The notes under the pieces were generated by a model that was not told the DNA's origin, searched no databases, and worked only from the letters and a program-made list of their open reading frames with translations. The translations under genes were made by a program, and so were the position numbers. A DNA stretch of 64,000 nucleotides from Ascarosepion bandense (taxonomy: Eukaryota > Mollusca > Cephalopoda > Sepiida > Sepiidae): the NCBI GenBank assembly GCA_037127315.1, contig JBBBDQ010001688.1:3391001-3455000 (forward strand), read 5' to 3'. Of this stretch, positions 49,605 through 60,666 are shown in pieces. Each line of letters opens with the position of its first letter. Within the stretch, counting starts at the first letter, position 1.

Positions 49605-50215
49605 GCCAGGGTTTTTTTTCTTTTTAAATCATTTCACCCCAAGCAAGGTATTCCATTGCCACTATTGCGCATGGGGCTACATAGGGGAAGGTAAAGAGGA
49701 GGAGTGGTTAGGTGTAGGAAATGTCAGAAGGAAGGTGATAGATGGGTAAGGATACCGAGGATGAGGGTTGGGCAGATGGGAAGAGTGTTTGAAAGAATGG
49801 GAGCGAGTTAGTGTGTTAGGAGGTGTCTATTGACCTTACATTTAAACTCCTGGAGATTGTAGCTGTCGGAGAAGCAATCATGTGGAAGGGAATTCCACAG
49901 TCGGGAAGTGCGAGAAAAGAAACTGTTGGAGTAGAAGTTGCTTTTGCATTTTATCGGTTTCACTGTAAAAGGGTGGGATCTAGTTGCTAATCTAGTTTCT
50001 AGTGCATTCGTATCTAGGGGGCAGCAGTGATCCAAGTTCATTGGAGCAGAAGCCTTGAAAGTATTTATAGAAGAGACACAGGGAAGCCACGTCGCGCCGG
50101 TGAAAGAGAGACTGCAGGCGGTCTGCCAAGTTGGTATCGATCACATTACAGACTCTCCGCTGTACCTTGTCGAGAAGCCCGAGACAGTTTTTTTTTAAAA
50201 ATTGCCTGAATATTA
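49605..50215 (-). pseudogene. CR1/Jockey-like LINE, ORF2 C-terminus and 3' end
   Basis: Minus strand. Frame 1 (50,219 to 49,992) reads GLLDKVQRRVCNVID, then SLFHRRDVASLCLFYKYFQG and CSNELGSLLPP. Frame 2 (50,041 to 49,808) continues with TRLATRSHPFTVKPIKCKSN, FFSRTSRLWNSLPHDCF, YNLQEFKCKVNRHLL and stops. This is the standard C-terminal block of CR1/Jockey-group LINEs (LDKxQRR...FxxRTxRLWNSLP...FKxxVxxxL). One frameshift lies at about 50,010-50,040. The 3' UTR of about 200 bp ends GTAGCCCCATGCGCAATAGT, ACCTTGCTTGGGGTGAAATG and an A-rich tail at 49,605. 5'-truncated. Confidence 0.88.
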
Positions 50216-50219
50216 ACAT

Positions 50220-50680
50220 TAATCAAAGTGGGGATAAGTGTAAGCAGAATGTGATGTTTGAGTGCATTTCTCTGTGTGTGCGAGTGTGTGCATGTGTCTT
50301 GAGGAAGGGGAATCAAATCTGCACTTACCACTTCAAGCCAAGCACGCTACAACATTTACGATCGTAGACAGATGGAAAACAGAGGCTCGGTTTCCATCTT
50401 TCTTTATGGGACAGCGTACGCTACTGGTGAACCGAAAGTCATTCGCGATTGGACAATAAATTGCCAATAAGAGTCGTATGTTGTGCGTTTTAGGGGATGG
50501 AAAAGTTGTAGCTGACAGGAAGTACATAAATCGATAACTGATCTATATCGGCTTGGTCACCAGGTAGAAGGGGTATGATGTCGAAAGACCCGAAACGCCT
50601 AATGAACCTCGGCTAGAAACTTCACTGATGATGTGTACTGAAGCATCAAATAGATGTACTTTACAATATATATATATATT
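50220..50680. other. Unassigned sequence
   Basis: Nothing firm. GTCGAAAGACCCGAAACGCC near 50,579 and ACTGATGATGTGTACTGAAG near 50,622 recall the hammerhead-like theme but without a proper stem. Confidence 0.4.
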
Positions 50681-50685
50681 CAGTC

Positions 50686-50689
50686 TGTT

Positions 50690-50729
<40 letters not shown>

Positions 50730-50748
50730 CGCTGTCTATCTATCTATT

Positions 50749-50796
<48 letters not shown>

Positions 50797-50806
50797 CGCT
50801 GTGTCG

Positions 50807-50854
<48 letters not shown>

Positions 50855-50863
50855 CACGCTGTT

Positions 50864-50894
<31 letters not shown>

Positions 50895-50911
50895 CATCTA
50901 TCCATCTGTCA

Positions 50912-50956
<45 letters not shown>

Positions 50957-50982
50957 CACGTGTTTCTATCTATCTAGCTGTT

Positions 50983-51033
<51 letters not shown>

Positions 51034-51047
51034 CACGCTGTTCAGTC

Positions 51048-51106
<59 letters not shown>

Positions 51107-51108
51107 CT
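50686..51108. repeat. Punctuated (TCTA)n array
   Basis: TCTA blocks with spacers CTACGCTGT, CTACGCTGTGTCGATC, CTCACGCTGTTTCTATC, CATCTATCCATCTGTC and CTCACGCTGTTCAGTCATC. Spacers share CACGCTGTT, as at 54.1 kb. Confidence 0.97.
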
Positions 51109-51924
51109 GCAACTTTATAAACAACTTTTCTATGGGAAACTTAACACAGGAAAGCATCTACAAAGCTTCAACCAAAAAAGTGGTTTCAATATAATCTGAA
51201 GTGTAACTTAACCGCATTGCACATATTTCTGCAGCATTGGGAAGAACCGTGTTTAAATCATACAGGAAAGGGTTGCTACGCCCTTGAGGGCAGGCATGCA
51301 CAGGTCTAGCGCAATCTTGAAAAGATCGTGCGCATGCTGTTACTGAGGGCAGGCTATGTTGAACATCTGTGAGTTCGCCATCATAACAAGCAAAAGCAAG
51401 CCATGTATGCAAACCTGCCTCAGCCCCCTGCCGACAACACTTCGCAGAAACACGATGGAAGCCATCACAAGTGATGCGTGAGCTGAAGAAACGGCTCATC
51501 TGAGAAGTATGTGGCAATCCCCATACAATCTGACTTTCTCTGTCTCTCTCTATCTATCTGTTTGTCTGAGTCTGTTTCTATTTGCCTATTTGTGGAAGAT
51601 ATTATACATAAATCTATAGAAATCATTGTATAAAATCGGACTAATAGTGTGTGACAAAATGAAAAAATTCTAATCAACACGTTTCGACACTAGAAGGAGC
51701 ATCTTCAGACTAATAATGAATTCAGTTTTATGTTTATGAAGGATAAAAATACAATTCAACAAACGCATCTTACAACTTTATAACGAAGACGTCGAAGACA
51801 TAAGAATGCTTAAATTTAAATTTACATTTTTAAATGATTGACGAGCAGTTTATCGGAATTCATAATCTCGCCAACTTGTAAAGTGTCCATAAGCCGTAGC
51901 AAACGAATAAAAACTACAAAGTAA
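51109..51924. other. Unassigned; GC-richer segment and hammerhead-like motif
   Basis: 51,230-51,500 is less AT-rich and open on the minus strand for 119 codons (Cys-rich, no motif recognised). CTGAAGATGCTCC...GTGTCGAAACG lies on the minus strand at 51,681-51,708. Confidence 0.3.
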
Positions 51925-52560
51925 TTGGAGTAGATAGACTAAACTATCGCCCGGTTCACACTCCACCCACATCTATTGAACAGGTGAAGAGGCTCATCCC
52001 TTGTTTCCTGTTTAGGATGCGGTTTCCGGTTTTCTCTTTTCCAATCTTTTCACGCTTTTTTTTTCAGTTGGCGTAGATAGACTAAACTATCGCCAGGTTC
52101 ACACTCCACCCACGTCTATTGAACAGGTGAAGAGGCTCATCCCTTGTTTCCTGTTTAGGATGCGGTTTCCGGTTTTCTCTTTTCCAATCTTTTCACTCTT
52201 TTTTTTTCAGTTTGCGTAGATAGAGTAAACTATCGCCCGGTTCACACTCCACCCACGTCTATTGAACAGGTGAAGAGGCTCATCCCTTGTTTCCTGTTTA
52301 GGATGCGGTTTCCGGTTTTCTCTTTTCTAATCTTCTCACTTTGTTTTCTTTTTTTTCAATTGGAGTAGATAGACTAAACTATCGCCCGGTTCACACTCCA
52401 CCCACATCTATTGAACAGGTGAAGAGGCTCATCCCTTGTTGCCTGTTTAGGATGCGGTTTCCGGGTTTCTCTTTTCTAATCTTCTCACTATTATGTAGCC
52501 CCCTGCACATCAGTGGCGTTACCGCCTTGCTTGGGGTGATATTATTTTTAAAAAAATCAT
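51925..52560 (+). mobile_element. Minisatellite-bearing element with CR1-like LINE tail (four units)
   Basis: Four tandem units starting at 51,936, 52,079, 52,222 and 52,371 (spacing 143, 143 and 149 bp), each with ACTAAACTATCGCCCGGTTC, GAACAGGTGAAGAGGCTCAT and ATGCGGTTTCCGGTTTTCTC and a T-rich end. The last unit runs into GTAGCCCCCTGCACATCAGT, GCCTTGCTTGGGGTGATATT and an A-rich end: the same 3' terminus as the LINE at 49.6 kb. Opposite orientation to the copy at 39.8 kb. Confidence 0.85.
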
Positions 52561-53110
52561 TCATCATAAGTATCTAAACAGTAACCCTTTGTCTTGATTG
52601 GCTATCGAGTCTTCTCTGGGGGAATCCTAACCCATTTTAACCCAGTGTCCTCAGTTATAGAACATTAAATTTATTTACAAATTACAAGAATTTTTCTTAC
52701 ATCCGGGTAATATTTGGAAGGTAATTTTATTGATGAATCAATATGTCCTCACTGCGTCCTCAATATGTCCTCAATATGTTCTTACTATCAATATGTCCTC
52801 ACTATAATAATGGTTTTATATAATGATTTATACCCACTACTTCTTTACAATTTTTTATGCTGTTCTCAAATTAGGACACTGGGTTCAAATGGGTTTATAT
52901 AAAATATGTATTTGAAACTTAGGATAGCTAAAATTTATTGCAAATAAAACTTTCCATCTTCCGTTTATAGCTCTTTTATATGTAAGTGTTTTTTTCTAAA
53001 TATTCTTTTTCACTTTTCGCCATCCGTAAACTGAAAAAGAGAACTTTTCACGGGAAATGAAGCTGAATTTGCTAAAACTGATAAAAATCAATTCGCTTTG
53101 ATTTTGGTGG
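52561..53110. other. Unassigned; short AATATGTCCTC repeats
   Basis: 52,737-52,805 contains four copies of an (A)TATGTCCTCA motif. Otherwise nothing recognised. Confidence 0.55.
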
Positions 53111-53114
53111 CGTT

Positions 53115-53260
53115 TGTATTGTGACTGGAAACGTACGAATTACTCTCACCGCAAATTTAATCGTTTCATTTTCCTGTTCCACTTTAACCCGTTATAATTA
53201 GTTTCCTCCTCTGAGAGTGAGAACTGACATTTTCTCATATCACCCGTGTGAGTGCATCAT
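53115..53260 (-). repeat. Dispersed repeat M, copy 2
   Basis: Inverted relative of 35,340-35,480 (CACTTTAACCCGTTATAATT, GTTTCCTCCTCTGAGAGTGA). Confidence 0.55.
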
Positions 53261-53515
53261 TAAAATTAAAGCAGCAACATGTCTTGCTGTAGCAGTTCGA
53301 TACCAACAATCGATATCTAATTACGAGTTCGTATTTGCAGGATACGATTCTTGTTTTGATGAGACGTGTGCGAACGAAGATCCGTTTTAGAAGCGGGAAT
53401 ATTGCAATTTATGATCACCATTGAAAATAAAAAAAAATAGCCTGGTGGAAAATTCAATACACGAACACCAGAAATTAAGTAAGAAATCCATAATTTACAA
53501 AGAAGATTCCAAGGT

Positions 53516-53816
53516 CAGTCAGTTAAGTGTCATACCTGATACACGATTTGGGTGATCATGTCTCGAAAGAAACATAACTGACTGGGTAGAAGATTATGTC
53601 GCAGTAGGTTGCCATGGCTATATGCAGTAGACTGGTTGCCAGCCAAGGCTATAGAACCCAATCTGTCCTGTTAATTAACCCATAACTGGAGGGAAAAGAC
53701 GGATTAATACCTTTCCCAAGGGTATTTGTGCGTAAGTGAATGCAAGGAATTCAACTAAAATTCGAACTCGGCAGCCCGATTTCGCGTTTCCAGTCGATAT
53801 CTACTGCACCACAACG
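53516..53816 (-). mobile_element. SINE-A monomer with 8-bp target-site duplication
   Basis: Complete SINE-A (CAGTCAGTTAAGTGTCATAC to ATCTACTGCACCACAACG) flanked by TCCAAGGT at 53,508-53,515 and 53,817-53,824. Minus-strand head GTGGTGCAGTAGAT. Confidence 0.85.
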
Positions 53817-53954
53817 TCCAAGGTACTGATCAAAATCACTCACGTTATCTAGATACTTCCGTTGTTCAGTTAACCTCTTTTTTTTTACGTGTCGTGTTCC
53901 TTTAGAACGTAGGAAAACATCACCCCTCCAAAACGTCCGCTTTCTTGCCCTTCG

Positions 53955-53982
53955 TATGTATGTATGTATGTATGTATGTATG

Positions 53983-54043
<61 letters not shown>

Positions 54044-54054
54044 CAGGCTGTTCA

Positions 54055-54093
<39 letters not shown>

Positions 54094-54106
54094 TTCACGC
54101 TGTTCA

Positions 54107-54155
<49 letters not shown>

Positions 54156-54160
54156 CTACA
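53955..54160. repeat. (ATGT)n then punctuated (TCTA)n array
   Basis: (TATG)n to about 53,984, then TCTA blocks with spacers CTCAGGCTGTTCATATC and TTCACGCTGTTCATATC. Confidence 0.97.
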
Positions 54161-54627
54161 TCAGCAATAATAAATAATTATTAAAACATAGAAACATATA
54201 AAGGAGGGACCGCTGAAGATTCAACAAACGAAAATCTGGATAATAATGGATTTTGGTGTGGGAGAAAAATGGCATCATTCCCCACCCCCAAGCGCCTTAC
54301 ATGTACTTCTCAGACAATATATGGAATGAAGAATCCATATTTCTTTGTATTTTTTTCAAACCTAATCTTCTTTTACCAATTTTAACAACATAGTATTGAA
54401 CAGTAAACTATGTAAATTTAAGAAGAAACTGATTAGACCATTACTATCCATAATGTGCCATTGAACAGCATATAAGCCAAAGTTCGAACCGAAACGCTAT
54501 TACACTGAAGATTGCATCCAAGCATGAAACAGACAGTCGCTCTTGGTGTTGACCTCGGTGTCCAATTTTACATTTACATATCTATGATATTGAGCACTTT
54601 TACCCAAAGAGTAAAACCAAATTTTTA

Positions 54628-54630
<3 letters not shown>
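54161..54630. other. Unassigned; hammerhead-like motif
   Basis: CTGAAGATTGCATCCAAGCATGAAAC lies at 54,505-54,530 with a short TGC/GCA stem. A short frame before it ends KFKKKLIRPLLSIMCH then stop, at the position where a Penelope-like ORF end would be expected; this is speculative. Confidence 0.3.
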
Positions 54631-54700
<70 letters not shown>

Positions 54701-54702
54701 AT
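54631..54702. repeat. (CT)n(CA)n(TA)n compound microsatellite
   Basis: Three dinucleotide runs in direct succession. Confidence 0.97.
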
Positions 54703-55054
54703 GAACATAATTTGGATGTTTTTATAAACATATTGGCAATATTATATTTCGCGGCTCTCTTACAGACCGCTCCTCAGACCAAATTCATGCAACAATGAAT
54801 GACTTAAAATTATCCAGATAAGAGTCAAGTAAAAAGGAAGAAGAAAAAAAGAAAAAGAAAAAGATAAAAAAATAGGAGAGAGGAGGTTAGCTTAACAATG
54901 TTAGATATTAGCGTCTATATTACAATACTCTGTTAAATCTTAACATTGAGTTCTCATTGGATTTAATTCCCTGTGGAATTTACGTTATATATATATATAT
55001 ATATAATTAGGAGCATAATAGAATAAAGCAGCTCAGTTAACTTATATGAATCGA
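54703..55054. other. Unassigned sequence
   Basis: A-rich with (GAAAAA)-type tract at 54,833-54,870 and (TA)n at 54,988-55,005. Confidence 0.6.
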
Positions 55055-55732
55055 TTAGCTGTATAGCCCGGCGTTACGCGGGTTTTTTAGTGGTTATGTT
55101 GAAATTGTACGGTGAAGTACTTATTCAAAAAGTATGAGATTTTCGTGACGTGTAAATTAAAAAATGTGAGGTAAATATTGGTTTTGTGTTGTATTTATAA
55201 AACGGGATTCCTGTTTGTTCAATTTTACCAGTAAACGGGAATGATGTATGTACAATTGAAAGAATGGAGGCGGGCGTTATGGGAACCTGTAATGTGAGGC
55301 AGAAGAAGTGGATGCATTGTTTCTGCAACGTCGGAGGGTTTGGCGCCTTGAAATTGTTATGGCATATGATGAAGTAGAAATTACAAAAAATACCCGATTT
55401 TTGTTGGAATACAATTAAGTGTTTCGGAGAAATAAACGATCGCAAAAATTAACATTTTCCATTTTTGCCGCAGCCTGTGTGTCAACTAAAATTTTTGTTC
55501 GCATATCAAAGCATCAGACGTTGATCTACAACTGACTTGATTTTGGTTGAAGTCGCATAAGGCGTCTCAGAGGAGTAGAGTTCGTAAATTTTAAGTGTTT
55601 TGGTGATTTCTGCTGTACCCTCAAAATCGATTCAAAATTTTTTTTACGTACATGAAAGGTACATATCATGATCGACAAGTGACTCAATTTTGGTTGAACT
55701 CTGACGAAGGGTTTTGGAGAAAGTCAGACATA

Positions 55733-55740
<8 letters not shown>
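55055..55740 (-). mobile_element. Second Helitron-like family
   Basis: The minus-strand 3' end is ACCCGCGTAACGCCGGGCTA TACAGCTAA followed by host T (55,054): hairpin CCCG/CGGG plus CTAA, in line with the Helitron CTRR rule. The interior differs completely from the 4.0/14.2/33.3-kb family; CTCAATTTTGGTTGAACTCT and CTTGATTTTGGTTGAAGTCG are an internal direct repeat (55,530 and 55,682). The 5' end merges into (TA)n at 55,735 and no TC terminus can be fixed. Confidence 0.45.
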
Positions 55741-55782
<42 letters not shown>

Positions 55783-55874
55783 GAATTTAATGAATTTATA
55801 TAATATGCACACACACAACACACACACATACACACATATATATCATATATATTTGTAAATTATTATGCATGTGA

Positions 55875-55998
55875 TGAATTAATACCTTTCCCAAAGGTAT
55901 TTGTGCGTAAGTGAATGCAAGAAATTCAGCTGAAATACGAACCCTGCTCCCTGATTTCTCGTTTCGAGCCGATATTCATTGCATCAGAACTCACATGA
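55875..55998 (-). mobile_element. SINE-A head fragment
   Basis: GAATTAATACCTTTCCCAAA to GATATTCATTGCATCAGAAC; only the tRNA-like third is present, unusual for a retrocopy because it is the 5' rather than the 3' part that survives. Confidence 0.7.
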
Positions 55999-56096
55999 TA
56001 TACGGATGTATATCATTAAAAATATATAAGGATATATATCAAAACACCGTGATAGGTAAATATGACCAAAAGGGAAGAGACATAGAGACAAAAATT

Positions 56097-56097
<1 letters not shown>

Positions 56098-56155
<58 letters not shown>

Positions 56156-56162
56156 GTTGACT

Positions 56163-56197
<35 letters not shown>

Positions 56198-56309
56198 GTT
56201 GACTAAGATAGATAGATAAGTTGACTAAGATAGATAGATAGATAAATTGACTAAGATAGATAGATAGATAGATAAGTTGACTAAGTTTAGATAGATAGAT
56301 AAGTTGACT

Positions 56310-56360
<51 letters not shown>

Positions 56361-56367
56361 GTTGACT

Positions 56368-56399
<32 letters not shown>

Positions 56400-56467
56400 G
56401 ATCTAGATAGATAGATAGATAGATAGATAGAGATCTAGATAGATAGAGATCTAGATAGATAGAGATC

Positions 56468-56526
<59 letters not shown>

Positions 56527-56586
56527 GTTGACTAAGATAGATAGATAGATAAATTGACTAAGATAGATAGATAGATAGATAAGATT

Positions 56587-56648
<62 letters not shown>

Positions 56649-56685
56649 GATCTAGATATAGATAGATAGATAAGTTAACTAAGTA

Positions 56686-56741
<56 letters not shown>

Positions 56742-56748
56742 GTTGACT

Positions 56749-56819
<71 letters not shown>

Positions 56820-56820
56820 G
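56098..56820. repeat. Punctuated (TAGA)n array (largest)
   Basis: About 720 bp of TAGA units broken by AAGTTGACTAAGATAG spacers (at least nine), AGAGATCTAGATAG spacers (five or more, 56,395-56,650) and AAATTGACTAAGATAG variants. In reverse complement the first spacer reads CTATCTTAGTCAACTT, comparable to CTCAGTTTGTTCATATC of the other arrays. Confidence 0.97.
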
Positions 56821-57187
56821 TAGAATTCTTACGTTAGGTTATTTCGAACTGTCTCAGCCTACACAATTGCGTGAATACAACTTTCAAAGAAAGGGAAAAG
56901 GCTTGTTTCGCGAATACCTCAATTAAGCTCTCATTAATCGTGTCCTTGTTCCACACTAAAAAATATGAATGAAGTATCTATTTGAAACGAGATAAGTTCA
57001 TGCTTCTGAATTTCATTTTTACATATTCATTTTCAACCATTTTTTTGTTTCTCCGGACGCATCTGTGACATTCAAAGCTGATGACTGGAAAACAAGCCCA
57101 GTTAAATAGCGATCCTTGATTTTTGAATCAACAGAACATTTTTACTTTTGTCACCGATTTCTTTTCTTATTCTTAAAAATTCATAAA
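56821..57187. other. Unassigned sequence
   Basis: Nothing recognised. Confidence 0.6.
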
Positions 57188-57862
57188 AACGATCTTGTTG
57201 ATAATTATAAAAAACGATCGTATTGATAATTATAAAAGTGATCTTGTTGATAATTATAGAATCGATCTTGTTGATAATTATCAAACAATCTTGTTGATAA
57301 TTATAAAATGACCTTGTTGATAATTATAAAATGACCTTGTTGATAATTATAAAATGACCTTGTTGATAATTATAAAATGACCTTGTTGATAATTATAAAA
57401 TGACCTTGTTGATAATTATAAAATGACCTTGTTGATAATTATAAAACAATCTTGTTGATAATTATAAAACAATCTTGTTGATAATTATAAAATGACCTTG
57501 TTGATAATTATAAAACAATCTTGTTGATAATTATAAAATGACCTTGTTGATAATTATAAAATGACCTTGTTGATAATTATAAAATGACCTTGTTGATAAT
57601 TATAAAACAATCTTGTTGATAATTATAAAACAATCTTGTTGATAATTATAAAATGACCTTGTTGATAATTATAAAACAATCTTGTTGATAATTATAAAAT
57701 GACCTTGTTGATAATTATAAAACGACCTTGTTGATAATTATAAAATGACCTTGTTGATAATTATAAAATGACCTTGTTGATAATTATAAAATGACCTTGT
57801 TGATAATTATAAAATGACCTTGTTGATAATTATAAAACAATCTTGTTGATAATTATAAATGT
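57188..57862. repeat. Minisatellite, 23 bp x about 29
   Basis: Unit CTTGTTGATAATTATAAAATGAC; GATAATTAT is nearly palindromic (ATAATTAT). Two main variants differ in the last six bases (AATGAC and AACAAT). The first four units are more diverged. Variant order is not random: a block of two AACAAT, one AATGAC, one AACAAT and AATGAC units occurs twice (about 57,438-57,560 and 57,605-57,710), suggesting a segmental duplication within the array. Confidence 0.95.
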
Positions 57863-58560
57863 CATACATTCTTACACTTTTGAACGTTTTTTTTCTTAAC
57901 TTTATTTCTTTTCTCATTTTCTTCTGATATTTTGTTTTTATTTTTTCTTCTTTTATTCACGCCTTTTTTTTCATTTTTTCCTTTTATGTGACTTTATTCC
58001 CCATTTTTTCTTTATGTGCTTGTTTTTTCTTCCTTTTTTCTGTGATATTCGTTGTTTCTTTCTTTTTACTTCAAAAAGTTATTCTTTTTCCTACTTTCTT
58101 TCTTTCTTTCTCTCTTTATTTCTTTATTTTACGCGCAATTTCCTTTTTTTCATCGTTATTCTTTAATTCTTACTTTCTTTCTACTTTCAACAGGAAGTTT
58201 TTTCGCCTTCCCTTTTGTTCTTTTTCTCCCTTTTTTCTGTGTGATTCTTTCTTTCTTCACGAGGAAAGATTTTCTTTCTTTGAAATTTCTCGCCTCTCTT
58301 TACTTCTTGATTCTTTCCTTAAATTAATCTTTCTTTTTCTTGTACATTCTTAAAACTATTCATTTTTAATCAAATGTCTTTCCTTTGTATGAAATATTTT
58401 CTACGAATTTTCTTTCATTTTTACTTTTTACTGCGTGAATTTTTTCTCATTTTCTCTCCTTGGTCACTTTCCCTTCTATTTTCTCGTTTCTCTTTCCTTT
58501 GTTGTCCTTGTTCTTTGTCTTTATTTCCGCCGTTCGCCACACACTTTTTAGCCCCTAGAA
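57863..58560. repeat. Polypyrimidine (CTTT-rich) domain
   Basis: About 700 bp with strong T/C bias on +; frames such as FFLFSVIFVVSFFLLQ are composition artefacts. Similar to 7.5 and 30.0 kb. Confidence 0.75.
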
Positions 58561-59189
58561 ACAATATTTAATCTTTGCTCAACCATTTTGTTTTACATTG
58601 CCACTCTTTAATATCCGAAGGAAGAAAATAACTTGTGAAAACAACGCCGAACAATACACTGACAACATTCTTAGATAATTAGTAAATAAATACGTCGTCT
58701 GATTAAAATGTATCGTAACTGGTGCAATAAAACGAAAATTAGAACACATATTAATTCAGCATTTAATCTCATCCCATTAATCCCTCTTTTAAAATCAAAC
58801 ACATTATCCAGCGTCGTTTTCATTGATGTACCTCCTTTTTTGGGGATCGTGTGACATTGGGACCTCAGAGGGTTAATCAAACAAATGAAATAAAATAAAA
58901 AAGGAAAGAAAAAAAGAAAAAAGGAATAGAACAATCAAAATCAACTAACTAGATGATAATTGTTGAAATTAACAAAAAAGTGGATAGAAAAGTTGAGAAG
59001 AAAATTAAAAACAAAAAGCGTTAAATATTGTTTCAAAATAATAAAATAAAGTCCCGAACAATACCGAGAAGAACCGAACCCAAATTTAGTAAGACTGTAC
59101 AAAACCAAGACTACCCCTCCTTTCCCACTTCCTGCAGATATGAAAGAGACAATGTGTCCTCAAAGATACCCGTTCTGGAGAATAGAACA
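58561..59189. other. Unassigned sequence
   Basis: Nothing recognised. Confidence 0.6.
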
Positions 59190-59333
59190 ATGTTGTGGAT
59201 TCCGGGTGAGGAACCACACAAAATAATGAACAACAAAACAGATATTTGATATTTGAGATAGGAAAATAGGTTATATTAAACGTAAAGATCCAACTGGAAC
59301 GCGGGTTAGTAATCCAGGAATACGATTAGTAAG

Positions 59334-59380
<47 letters not shown>

Positions 59381-59549
59381 AGTCTTTGAAGTGAAGCCGT
59401 GCTGGAATTAGTATATCCGTGTAATATTATTCTGGCTGAATGGAGCTCAGAGCTACTATGACTACTGACGCGGCATTCTCTGTGTAACTTCGGTATCTTT
59501 CCGTAACTTGCGGATCAGCCCAGTACTTTCCCTGATCTCATTATGACAG

Positions 59550-59611
<62 letters not shown>

Positions 59612-59660
59612 TCAAGTCGAGTCCATTATCATAGAAAAAGTAACATAGGTTGTCGATAAA
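59190..59660 (+). mobile_element. Diverged LTR related to the 10.3-kb solo LTR
   Basis: TGTTGTGGATTCCGGG, GAACAACAAAACAGATATTTG, GGGTTAGTAATCCAGGAATACG, CAAGTCTTTGAAGTGAAGCCG and GAGTCCATTATCATAGAAAAAG follow the same order as in 10,318-10,929. Two (TA)n tracts (59,337-59,377 and 59,552-59,610) are inserted. The 3' terminus is not conserved (AACATAGGTTG), so the boundary is approximate. Confidence 0.65.
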
Positions 59661-60666
59661 AAAGCAAAAAAAACAACAACAACAACAAAACAAAATGTTG
59701 TGGGGCGTCTGTCTGTCTGTCAGTCACTAGTAACCTAAGCTTATGTTTACTCTGTTCTCTTGTATCTATTTTTGACTTAATATATGTTGTTAACCATACC
59801 ACCGTGTTTCGAATTATCATTTCGTGGTTCCATCACCGGTTCACATCACAAAACAAAACAAATTATAGCTGGTCACCGAAATAATATCTAAAATTGTTCT
59901 GGACAAAAAGCCAGGTAAAAACATCCGATTTGAATCAGCCACACAAAAAAAATAATATCCCTACAAAAATAGATATTAGTGCCTAAAATTCAGCTCTGTT
60001 TTGTTCCTTTTACTTTCTTTGATATTCGTCAAAATTTTCATGGCTGACATTATTTCGGATTTCTTTGGATAAAAATGTTAAATAGAAATGAATTACTAGC
60101 CCTGGAGTTGCAACTAGCTGTTTGGCCTGGTCGCTCGAGAAATCACTTAAAATAATATGCATGAGACAAACTGATAAGGGAAGATTAGTTGCTGGAAATC
60201 CCCTTTTCGTTTACGCATACTGAAAGTTTAGATTCGCACAAAGACAGTGTATTGTCTGTTGGAGTTGGCAGAAGTACTATGTTGAGAATGTTGGAGGAAG
60301 AAGAGAGAGCTTAGCACGGTCTATATGGAGCGATGTTGCAAGACGAGAGTTGTAGTTAAAAGGCGGCTTGATTCCTCTGACCATTCTGAAAAGGAGACTA
60401 GACAACACCTAAGTTTTGAAAATTACTCGAGAAAAATGATTTTGAAAATGTGGTATTATAGAGAAAATTTGATGCTAACCAAACCCCAAACCCTCATCAG
60501 CCACACACCTGATGCAGGACTCTATATGAGCTGGATGTTTAGGCTGTTTAAAGAGACCTCACATTACTGCTGCTGGAATCCAAATCGTTTGCCGAGACCT
60601 CCTGCCTAACATCTTGTGACAACTCTGAAGACCAGAATTAAGAAACTTCTGGAAATTGTTCTAACA
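59661..60666. other. Unassigned sequence
   Basis: (AAC)n near 59,673-59,690 and (TGTC)n near 59,709-59,722. A 94-codon frame at 60,325-60,609 has no recognised motif. Confidence 0.5.

Noticed and set aside
51158..51517. 119-codon Cys-rich minus-strand frame as a host exon
   Set aside because: No convincing acceptor or donor and no recognised motif; left as unassigned GC-richer sequence.
57188..57862. CRISPR array
   Set aside because: Repeats are contiguous without spacers in a eukaryotic context; it is a minisatellite.
58052..58353. Hydrophobic frames that look like a membrane protein
   Set aside because: Phe/Leu/Ser-rich translation follows from T/C-rich composition of the polypyrimidine tract; no splice or start context.
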